A stretch of 64,000 nucleotides of DNA. Source: Girardinichthys multiradiatus. Taxonomy: Eukaryota > Chordata > Actinopteri > Cyprinodontiformes > Goodeidae. Positions 23,561 through 34,600 of this stretch are shown here, piece by piece (the stretch's first letter is position 1; each line of letters starts with the position of its first letter). Made by a program: the position numbers and the translations under genes. Below the pieces are notes generated by a model, which had not been told where the DNA came from, did not search any database, and saw only the letters and a list, made by a program, of their open reading frames with translations. The stretch lies in NCBI RefSeq assembly GCF_021462225.1, contig NC_061811.1, positions 8,891,663 through 8,955,662 of the forward strand, written 5' to 3'.

Positions 23561-25927
23561 ACAGCTATTAAATCACTTTCTTGGAGTGTCCTAATTTTTT
23601 TTTCACAACTCTAAAATGTCTGAGGAGGAAAGTTTCTCTGTATTACAACCAAAAGATGTATGATGTTTAATGTTGTGTCCACACAGAAACTAAGCCAGAG
23701 CCGCTTCACATAAAAACATTAAATGTTCATAGAAATCAGGATCATGCAGGCAGCTTGGGCATTAAATTTAATGTATGCAAATCACCTCCAACACTGACAA
23801 CACTGACACATCATCAGAAACACCCTGCTTCTTTCCCACAATTTAATCCACTGAAAGAAGAGTTTAATGTGCATAATAAGTGTATCTACAATATCAGAGT
23901 GAATGGATGTAAACAGAACAGTTGTACCTGAGAAGCTTCAGTTTTTGTTTTTTACTTTAACCACTGTAATGATACAGATGCAACCATGTAAAATTACTGC
24001 ACACTAACACAGTGAAAGTCAGGTTCAGGCTCAGTGACTAAAGTACAAGAAAAAGACATCAACATGAGCTGTTAACCAACACAGCGGCTCAGGTTATCAG
24101 GAGGAGCAACGAGAGCCCATAGAGATGCTCAGTTAACATCAATCGGGGATTTTAAACTCTGAAAAATAATGCAATTTGTGTCTTTTATGAATTTTCAGCC
24201 ATAAGGTCTTTACAAAGGATTAAGTCTTCAGAAACTGAACTGATTGTAGTGATTAATTTCTGACATTTAGTTGTGATTACAGAAGAAATCAAACCCTTAA
24301 AAAAAATCTGGATAAGAAAACTGGGCCACAGCTTTGTCTGAGGGCAGTGATGTAAATTACTGACATAGTGCAAATAATGTTGGGTGTTTGTTTCTTTAAG
24401 GCCCACAGAGATAGAGGTAAACGTCTGATAGGTGGACGATGAAAATTAAAACAAAAAACAGCCTCAGCTCTTGTTTCAGTCCTCGACTCGAGAACCTTCT
24501 CTGCCCCTGTGATGATTTCCTCTAAAGTACATTCTGCTTCAGAAACACTAAGACCAATTAAGAGGAATACACATGCAACCATCTCCAATATATAAAAACA
24601 ACCAAAGCATTAGAACAAATTCACAAACTGTACATAAATACATATTTAGTGTCTGTCAGCATGGAGCACATTCACTCATCTGACCAAACCTCATTTCTCT
24701 TAACATCATGAACTACAGGGGTTATATACTGCAAATTTGGGATCTTCATAGGTCACTTTGGTAATACGGCGTTCCAAAGCAGGGCTGCTTCAGTCGTGGA
24801 GCTTCTTGCCATTCAGTATTTTCACACGTTGCAGCACAGGCAGCTGGAGGAGATGCAAGGACAGCTTCACATGGCTTCATTGTTTGAAGAAAGAGCACTC
24901 CTGGATCTTGTGAGAGGCCGCAGGACTCTAAGAGGAGGCTGGAAGCACAGAGGCAGATGGAGCGTGATCAGACAGAGTCATTGCATCCATACTGCTGCAG
25001 CCATCTTAGACAATGAAGCTGGGATAATGCTGATTTTATTGTTTTAATAAGTAAAACCAAATCTCAGATGAAACTGATGCTTTAAAAAATTTAGTCTGTC
25101 TAAAACCGAGGTGCAATTTGTTTAACTGAGACAATTTATGTTTAAAGTCAATTTAGGCCTTTAGTTTAAAAAAAGAGGCGCAAATTAAAAAAAACACAAA
25201 CAAAGAAAAATCTAATCAAAACTGATGTACTATTTTTGACAGAGCCTCAGTTCAGAATCTTGTCTTTCAGTAAATTGTATATTTTCTAATATTTTGGAAA
25301 ACAACATGACACAGTAATAATCTACTTCATATTAAATACTATTTCTGTATTATTATTCTTTAATTGTAATGTATTGTCGATTCAATTTCCCTTAAAACAA
25401 AAGGACAAGTAGAAATAAAAATGAAATACAAAAAAATAAAAGTAGCATTATCCTCAACATCAACAAAGAAAAATAAATCCTACAGTTATTGAAAATAGTT
25501 CATTTTCATGCCACTGAAATTTCTTCATATCACCTTTATGTAACCACCGACAATTTTTAATAAAGCCTTAATTAATAAAAAAGACCAGCCTAGGACATTA
25601 ACACCTGAAAGCAACAGACTCAATATCATCAATAAATTCCCCCATCCCACAGAGCATGAAATATATGTTTAGCTGAGTAAAACACACTGGCAGGCACTTA
25701 ATGTCAATAATTTACTGCATATGCTTATGATGCACTCAATGGACTATTTTGTGTTGTTTTTGTAGTATGTGTGGATTAATTTAGCTGTTGCCAACATCTG
25801 CTGCAACTAGCATGTCAGTAGGTCTATCAGCATTATATAGTTAGCAAAAAAAGTAGGGAAATTTTTGTTTGGTTGATTTTTTCTTTATGAAACAATGCCT
25901 CTTGGTAATAAATCTTATTTCGTTGGA
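23561..25927. other. Spacer or possible reep1 3' UTR
   Basis: Region between the Tc1-like relic and the Rex3 element. Minus-strand reading frames at 24289-24588 and 24796-25047 (the latter on plus) are open for 80-100 codons, but show no splice or family signal that I recognise. Part of it could be a long reep1 3' UTR. I cannot assign it further. Confidence 0.3.
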
Positions 25928-25938
25928 AAGCCTGTTTA
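25928..25938 (+). repeat. Rex3 copy 1 target-site duplication (left)
   Basis: AAGCCTGTTTA, repeated exactly at 28242-28252 on the other side of the element. Confidence 0.85.
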
Positions 25939-28241
25939 CTCGTACTCGTACTCGTTGTCTTCCGCTTATCCAGGACCGGGTCGCGGGGGCAGCAGACTCA
26001 GCAGAGACGCCCAGACGTCCCTCTCTTCAGACACCTCCTCCAGCTCCTCCAAGGGGAGCCCAAGGCGTTTCCAGGCCAGCCGAGAGACATAGTCCCTCCA
26101 GCGTGTCCTGGGCCGTCCCCTGGGCCTCCTCCCGGTGGGACGTGCCTGGAACACCTCCCGAGGAAGGCGTCCAGGAGGCATCCGGTATAGATGCCCGAGC
26201 CACCTCAACTGGCTCCTCTCGATGTGGAGGAGCAGCGGCTCTACTCCGAGCCCCTCCCGGATGGCCGAGCTCCTCACCCATCTCTAAGGGAGTGCCCGGC
26301 CACCCTACGGAGGAAGCTCATTTCAGCCGCTTGTATCCGGGATCTCGTTCTTTCAGTCATGACCCAAAGTTCATGGCCATAGGTGAGGGTAGGAACGTAG
26401 ACCGACCGGTAAATTGAGAGCTTTGCTTTTCGGCTCAGCTCTCTCTTCACCACAACGGACCGGCACAGTGCCCCCATTACTGTGGCAGCCGCACCGATCC
26501 ATTTGTTGATCTCCCGCTCCATTCTTCCCTCACTCGTGAGCAAGACCCCGAGATACTTAAACTCCTCCACTTGAGGCAGGAACTCCCCTCCAACCTGAAG
26601 AGGACAAGCCACCCTTTTCCGGTCGAGAACCATGGCCTCGGACTTGGAGGAGCTGATCCTCATCCCAGCCGCTTCACACTCGGCTGTGAACCGCCCCAGT
26701 GCATGCTGTAGGTCTTGGCTAGAGGGGGCCAGCAGGACCACGTCATCCGCAAAAAGAAGAGACGAAATCCACTGGTCCCCAAACCAGACCCCCTCCGGCC
26801 CTTGGCTGCGTCTAGAAATCCTGTCCATAAAAGTTATGAACAGGACCGGTGACAAAGGGCAGCCCTGCCGGAGTCCAACATGCACCGGGAACAGGTCCAA
26901 CTTAGTGCCGGCAATGCAAACCAAACTCCTGCTCCACTTGTACAGAGACCGGATGGCCCCTAATAAAGGGCCCCCGATTCCATACTCCTGGAGCACCCCC
27001 CACAGGGACACAGTCGAATGCTTTCTCCAGGTCCACAAAACACATGTGAACCGGTTGGGCAAACTCCCATGAACCCTCGAGCACCCTGTAGAGGGTATAG
27101 AGCTGGTCCAGTGTTCCACGGCCGGGACGAAAACCACACTGGTTTGCCAGAATCGCTTCGAGGCCAACCGGTTGTCCTTCTCCATGGCCTCACCGAACTC
27201 TTCCCAGGCCCGAGTTTTTGCCTCTGCCACAGCCCGGGCCGCGGCACGCTTGGCCTCACGGTACCCGTCAGCCGCCTCAGGAGTCCCACAAGCCAACCAC
27301 AGCCGATAGGACTCCTTCTTCAGCTTGACAGCATCCCATACTGCCGGTGTCCACCACCGGGTTCTGGGATTGCCGCCGTGGGCGTTGAAGTCCCCCAGCA
27401 GAATAATGGAGTCCCCGGGAGCGGCACTATCCAGCACCCCCGACAGGGACGCCAAGAAGGCCGGGTACTCTGCACTACCACTCGGCCCATAGGCTGAAAT
27501 GATAGTCAGAGACCTCTCCCCAACCCGAAGGCGCAGGGATACGACCCTCTCATCCACTGGGGTAAACCCCAACACGAGACGGCTGAGCTGGGGGGCAACA
27601 AGCAAACCCACACCAGCCCGCCGCCTCTCCCCGTGGGCCACTCCAGAGTAGAAGAGAGTCCAACCCCTCTCAAGGAGATGGGTTCCAGAGCCCACGCTGT
27701 GCGTGGAGGCGAGCCCGACTATTTCTAGTCGATATTTCTCGACCTCCCGCACAAGCTCAGGCTCCTTCCCCCCAAGCGAGGTGACATTCCACGTCCCTAG
27801 AGCCAGCCTAAGCATCCGGGGATCGGGCCGCTGAGGTCTCCACCTTCGTCCGCCACCCAATCCTCTTTGCACCGGTCCCTCACGGTTCCCCCTGCAGGTG
27901 GTGGGCCCACTGGGGGATGGCCTCGTGTCTCTCGTTCGGGCTTGGCCCGGCCGGGTCCCGCGAGGAGCAACCCGGCCACCAGGCGCTCTCCGACGAGTCC
28001 CGACCCCAGGCCTGGCTCCAGGGTGGGACCCCGGCTCCGCCGTACCGGGCGACGTCACGTGCCTCGATATTTTGGTCCTCATGAGGGATTCTTGAACCAC
28101 TCTTTGTCTGACCCATCACCTAGAGCCTGTTTGCCATGGGAGACCCTACCAGGGGCATTTAGGCCCCAGACAACATAGCCTCTAGGATCATTTGAGCACT
28201 CAAACCCCTCCACCACGTTAAGGTGGCAGTTCAAGGAGGGG
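25939..28241 (-). mobile_element. Rex3 (RTE-type LINE), internally deleted copy 1
   Basis: A 2.3-kb minus-strand element flanked by an 11-bp direct repeat. It contains the conserved Rex3 phrase ggtgacaaagggcagccctg, used in fish cytogenetics to identify Rex3. The 5' end is at 28241 (CCCCTCCTTGAAC); the 3' end runs out in ACGAGT repeats. Compared with the copy at 45586, two internal blocks are missing. The first is about 534 bp, from the endonuclease region to GGNPRTRWW, with a CAC microhomology at the joint. The second is about 513 bp, from KRFWQT to the GFRPGRG region. The remaining sequence still carries the LFADDVVLL reverse-transcriptase motif. It lies 3' of reep1 in the same orientation. 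Confidence 0.9.
26274..28082 (-). pseudogene. Rex3 fusion ORF (half endonuclease + half reverse transcriptase)
   Basis: From an ATG at 28082 the minus strand stays open for 602 codons in spite of two large deletions. It begins in the APE-type endonuclease (LGTWNVTSL, then LLGDFNAH), jumps to [11 protein letters not shown], then to a frame-shifted stretch (SVVFVPAVEHW). It re-enters the reverse-transcriptase frame at LWGVLQEYG and continues through RQGCPLSPVLF and FADDVVLL. The endonuclease half that should hold the catalytic histidine is gone, and the RT motif A (FVDLEKAFD) is read in the wrong frame, so enzyme activity is not expected. A small length change before the stop at 26274 moves the last 103 codons into another frame. 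Confidence 0.75.
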
Positions 28242-28252
28242 AAGCCTGTTTA
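28242..28252 (+). repeat. Rex3 copy 1 target-site duplication (right)
   Basis: AAGCCTGTTTA, identical to 25928-25938. Together they show target-primed insertion of the element between them. Confidence 0.85.
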
Positions 28253-28697
28253 ATTCCCCTTAAACAGAAATTAAAGGGGGAATGCATTGGCAAAAAGAAT
28301 TTGGCAAGTTTCTAGGGGTGCAAAAAAATGCCCCACGGGACCATTTAAAGGGAAATAAATAGGCCTTCCCATGATTTATACCAAGAGATATCAATTTTCC
28401 TCACCTTTGTGCCAACCATATTTTGCTGATAGACGTATTGATATGAGTTACAACAGATGTTGGCAAGTAATCCACACATACTACAAAAGGTAATTTACTG
28501 TGAAAGACATTGACTTGTTAAATACTTATTTCCCCCACCATATTTCCAAACATGTGAGTCATGGCTGAGGATTTTAAGTCGATGCAAATTCCTATGAGGT
28601 TAGTGCATCACTGCAGAAGTCCTCCGAGCAGCCACACTCAGTAAATGGATAAATACTTCTGTACTGCGATGATCATTTGAAAATGAAGCTGCAGAAG

Positions 28698-31600
28698 TTA
28701 GTCTGTTAGAGAGCATATCACCACTCCCAGATTAACAGCAGGTAGCAGCCGAGCAGCCACGCTCACCAGGCTGCATACCTCCGGAGCTTTCCTCTTACTC
28801 ATCCGGAGCTGTGGAGAGCTGGACATGGCACGCATCTCATTCCCCAGACCCTCATTCCCCAGACCTTCCTCGGATTGCTCCTGAGCTGCAGGAGTAGCAG
28901 GTGGAGTGGGTGTGGAGAGTGGGCTGGACTGGGGCGTCACAGATGGTGTAACAGATGTGGACCTAGACTCGGAGGTTGGCGTTGTTTGGGGTAGAAACTC
29001 TGCAGAGTCCAACTGCTCCAACCCCAGCACCTCATACTCATTCATGTCAAAATCTGCACCGTGGAAAAACAGACGTTGGTGGAAGAATGAAGAACAGATG
29101 AAACACCTCTTAGGCCTGCTGGATCAGGTTACTGCCATAATGTGGGAACTTGTTTCTCTGTTTACTGTAAATTTAAAAGCTCAGATAATATTGCGCCGCT
29201 ATCCTGCAAACCGCTGGGCAAAAACATAATGAGACAGAAAGCATTTTGTTGGAGCACAAACAAGCATAAGAAGGCGGTTTTTCAGTTTCTTCTCTTCTTC
29301 CTTCACATGCATGCATTGTTACAGTTCATCCTCTCTGGCTATATTCCTTATTGTATAATCCTGTTCCAAAGGCTATTTTGATCATCATATCTCTATCGTA
29401 TCTCCTGCAGAGATAATTATTGTCCTGGTTTGGACACATAACAAACATAAATGAATCCAAGAATTTCTTAAAAAGACCTAAACGGATAATTATTCACCTT
29501 AACGTCTACAAACGATTTCTTTATTTAGCTTATGATCTTCTCTGTTTTAAACTTTTGATCAACATCAGCCTCATGGTTTATTTGAGCTGCCACCCCACAC
29601 CATCATCAAATATGTGTTCATCCACTAAATAAATGAGCGTCGCTGTAAAGGTTCCACTGAGCCACAGAGACCAGCTTTCAGGAAATTACACAACAATTTC
29701 AAAACGTTCACAACCTTAGTGTGAACTTCTTTGTTAACAAAAGGAATTTATTCCTAAGATTTAGGAACATCTATGAAAGTTTCAGTGTTTGTGAAATCCA
29801 TACATCCAGTATTTACATCTAGTTTTATCTATAATCTAAAAAAAACAATACTACCATAAAACAAGGTCTGTTCTCCTCATGTGAAACTGGGAATGAGTCC
29901 TTGCTACTATGTGTGAGTTCTGTCACCGGATGGTTAGACTGGTGGTCCTGGGAGGCCAGACTTGTTCCAAACAGGACGTCCAGACTAAGTTCTGGGGAAC
30001 GCTCAGGAAAGCAGATTCACTGAACCATATCTGTGGGCTGAAACAAATCTGAACAGGAATAGAGATGCCTGCAGGGTGGTTTGTCCTAAACCATCCAAGC
30101 TGTAGCAGTATGACAGATCTGTCATCACTAACAACTCAGAAGAAGATCCATTATGGTACCAATATTTATCTGTAGGCTGTGTGGTGAGGATGGTACCCTA
30201 TCTTGCAAAAGTATTCACAACTCTTGAACCTTTACCCACAATTTGTCACGCTACAGCTACAAACTTCAATGTATTTTTTGGGACTTCGTTTTATGAACCA
30301 ACATAAAATCGTGCATCTTATTGAAATGGAAGAAAAATATGCATGGTTTTCAATATTTCCTAAAAAATAAAAATCTGAAAAAAGCAGCATGACCTAACTA
30401 CATTTGTGTTCACACCCCTAAATGAAATGTAATTAAATCTCATTATAAATCCAGCTGTTCTCTGAAGAGCTCTGTTTCAAAAGTCATCGGAACATCAAAA
30501 GATGATGGACCATCTACAAACCTGCCAAGACATGGCCATCCACCTTAGCAGACAGACTGGGGAAGGAAGGCATTAATCAAAGAAGCAGCCAAGAGGCTCA
30601 CTATGGAGGAGCTGCAGAGATTCACAGCTCAAGTAGGAAAACGTGTCAACAAGTATTGGCTGTGATCTGTACAAATCTGGTCTTTATGGAAGAGTGGCAA
30701 GAAGATGTCCTGTTTGCAAAAGTTTACTTTTTTCACAAGATATCACAACTTATTAGGTCTGGTGGAAAACTAACATTGCACATAACCCTGAACAGACCTT
30801 TCCAATGGTGACATATGGTACTGATAGCATCATGCTGAGGGGATGCTTTTCTTTAGGAGGGACAGGGAAGCTGGTCAGAATTGATGGGAAGAAGGATGGA
30901 GTTAAATACAGGACAACCCTGGAAGACAACCTGGTTGGGGATTTCAGAAGACTTGAGACCAGGACAGAGGTTAACCTTCTAGCAGGACAATAACCCCTCA
31001 ACATCCAGCCTGAGCTACACTGGGATGGTTTAGATCAAAACATCCACATGTGTTAGAATGGCCCAGTCAAAGTCCAGAGCTAAAGTCAATTAAACATTTG
31101 TAGCAAGCCTTGAAAATTGATGTTCACATTATGCTCTGTATCCAATCGGACTGAGTGTGAGCTTTTAGAAGAAGAATGGATAAAAGTTTTAGTCTTTAGA
31201 TGGTCAAAGCTGGTAGAGCAAACCTCAAAAGAGGCAGTTCTACTTACAGCAAAAGGTTTATCTACCAAGTTTTGACCCAGTGGGTTGAACACAATAATAT
31301 GTGAAACATTTTGTTTGTAAAAACAACTTGAAAAACCTGTATAATTTGCCTTCTACTTCAAATTTCTGTACTCCCGTTTGTTCTGGTATATCACATAAAA
31401 CCTCAATCAAACACATTAAAGCTTCTTGTTATAAATGTAAAAAAAAGGTTCAGTTTGTCAGCAGGCAGAGCGGTTAAGATGTCTCACCCTTGTAGCTCTC
31501 TGACTTGCTACGGATGATGGGTCTGGTTCGGTGTTGAGCTGTGGTGGGCTGGGCGGCGCTGGGTCCGGTCTGAACTGGGTCAGACTGGTAGGACGACAGA

Positions 31601-34600
31601 TCCTGCATGCTGAAACTCCGTAATCTATCTGACAGAACACCTTGACCCTGAAGCAGAGACATCAGGCTTTCTATTTATCACCAGTAGTTATGAATGCATA
31701 TTATTACTCAGAGAACTTGTTACACCTTTTGGTTTAAATATATAAATTTAATTGGGATTTTAAAATTGTCAGAGATCAGAAAACAGCAGAGCACACTGTG
31801 ATCATATGTCTGTATAGTTTGCATTACCTTTGCAGCAGCCATAACTGCAGCTGTGGCTGCAACATTCAGTCCTTTCCTCCCAAAATGCACCAATGTGTCA
31901 TAGCTTTTGTCTTTTGCTTGGCAGATGTACTCATCGATGTCCTGAAGAAAAAAATCACACAAGCAGATTTTCCCTCATTATCAGCTTCCTTCGTCACTCA
32001 GCAGGCTGCTGCTTCTCTTTAACCTGTGTGACTTCTGATCCTGAGAAAATACATTTATCTGTTTCCTGAGTTACCTTGAGGACAAAAGGGGCAGCAGAAA
32101 TGGAAAAGCAGTGTGACATTTCCTCTCACTCATTCAGCAAACACATTTTAGCAGCTAGTGGGAAAGAAAATTGCCACAAAGGTACTTTTGTTCATTCTGC
32201 AGATGCTCAAACTCTGTTAGTCACATAACCTTCCAGCCTGCAGAACATGTTCCTCCACTGAAAAACTTTGAACTTCTGAGGACCTCACAGAAAACAAAAC
32301 ATGATACCACTGAGGAAGGGGATTTCACCTTTTCTTTTGAGGAAAGCGTGGGATGGACAAACTTCCTGTACATCACACTGGAGCCTTTGGTGTAAGGGGA
32401 CAGGAGCCACACCACAAAGGCTATCTTCAGTTCATAGTAGAACGGAAGCCTGCAAGGACAGACCCAGGATGGCAGCAAAACACGTTCACACAGAAATAAA
32501 AAACTATTTTCCTTTGAATATTACACTGGACACTAACATGTTTTCCTCCTGTCTGTAATTCTATTTGCTAAATGCTAAAATATTGCAATGCACATTTTTA
32601 GAGATTATTTTTATTATTTTCTTCAAAAGTTTTCATACTCTAAGACTTAACAATTTCTGAAAGCACAGGGGATGATGTCTTGGCTTTGTAAATAAATTAA
32701 TGATAAGTTCATTCAAAGCATTTGAGCTAAACGGAGGAACATCTGTGGAAGTTGTTTAAGGCAACAGCTCAAACACACCTCTTCCTTCTGTGACATCATT
32801 AAAAAAAATCAGGCAAGATATCAGGAAGAGAATTGTGGACCTCCAAAAGTCAAGTTTCTCCTTTAGTGCAATTGCAAGATTTTTGAAAGTGCTACATATA
32901 TCTGTTGAAACAATTGTGCAAAACTATAAATGCCAGAGCAATGTCCAACCTCTGTAATGTTTCCATCCAGAGATTTAACGTGTTTCTGTGTGAAATGTGT
33001 CAATCAACCCCAAAACAAAAGCAAAAGACCTTGTGAAGATGCTGGCTGAAGCTTGTAAGAAAGAGTTATTGCACACAGTGAAACAAGTCCTGTAGCGGCA
33101 TGGGCTAAAAGGCTCAGCAAACAAGAAGCCATTTTTCTGAAAGCAAAATAAAGCTTTATCACATAGAGCAAATGCACTCAGGGACAAAGACCTTAATTTT
33201 TGGAGACATATCCTGTGGTCTGATAAAAGAAAATTAAGTCTTTGGCCATAATGACCAATGTTACAATTTGGAGGAAAAAGGGTGAAGCTTGCAAGCCCAA
33301 GAACAGCATCATAACTGTGAAGTAGGGCAGTGGCAGCATCATGTTGTGGGCGTGTTTTGCTGCAGGAAGGACTGGTGCACTTCACAAAATAGCTGGAATA
33401 TACCCAAAGCTATATAGAAGCTACATATTCACATCTGATTCTGAAAGATAAATTCTATCAAATGCTAAGAAAACGCATATTAGTCTTTAACAAAATGTAG
33501 AAATTGAAGAAAGTAGTAAAACAATTCTCTCTTTTATTATTTTTGCATTTTTAAAATAAAAACAGTTCTAATATCCTAATTGACCTAAAACAGAAAAAAA
33601 CTTAATCTGCTTTAGATAGTCAGTAAGAAATGTTGGACCACTTGTTTGCTGAATATTGGACCATTTGCACGTTGCTGGACGCCACCAGGCCTCCTGGCGT
33701 TTTCGGCCATTTTGTATCCAGGACAGTCCGTTCCTACAGATCCCGTCGGGCCCTGCGGCTGATAAGACAGGGGCGTCGCAGCCCTGAGGCCACCGTCAAC
33801 TATATAACAGACGATGAGACGACCCACCATTTGCCTTCAGCTGGAGACTATGACACGGTTACCAACATCTGAAGCATCACCTGGAGAAGAGTCCCAAGTG
33901 GATTTCATTTATTCTCCTTCGTTGGCCAACGAAAAATTCATAAAAGAGGTTTCTGGAAAAAGAAGGCCAGAAATTTCACTTTGCCGATCGAAGACGTGAG
34001 CTTAACACGTAACCAAAAAACCCACGGAGTTTCAAGGAGACAAATTGCCACCTTGTTTTGGTTCTAGTCGACTGCTGATGGTCAGCTCATATTTTCCCTT
34101 TTTGCCAAGGAGGACAAAAGATGAAGATGGACCACTTTTCCTGAAGTTAACTCTGGATGCACATTAACTTCATACTTCCACCCCACTCTCTCTCAACCCT
34201 GCTCAGAAGGAACACGACAAGTAAAACCCATCTTTTATCTTCATTTCTTTCTTAGAAAGCCTGGGCAGGGTACAGGAGGTTTTAGTGCGATGGGATTCGC
34301 TATTTAATCTAATGTGTTCTGAATGATATGTGCATGTAACCTTTTTATTGAAACTTTGATGTGCCGTGTTTGACGTCTGGAGGCCGCTGCGCTACCCAGC
34401 TTTGTGTGTGTTTTGCGGGGTTGTTGAATACCTGAGAGCAAGCGCAGGTGCGCTGTGAGAATGGACTGTTATAATAACCTCATGGTGAAATTTACCATTT
34501 TCTTTGTCTTCAACTTTACTGCCTACTAGCTTGCCGCCAAAAGTTTTATAACCCTTTCTCTGCTCACCTCGCAGAGTTGGGGGAGGTTTTATGACTGAGT

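Noticed and set aside
24289..24588. 99-codon minus-strand frame with a signal-peptide-like start
   Set aside because: No splice sites in phase with reep1, no recognised domain, and it lies in a likely 3' UTR/spacer; left as unassigned.
26632..27497. Plus-strand frames of 146-159 codons across the Rex3 copy
   Set aside because: Antisense shadows of the GC-rich Rex3 coding strand.
33630..33872. 80-codon arginine-rich frame
   Set aside because: No ATG context, domain or splice support; falls in the unclassified repeat-like block.
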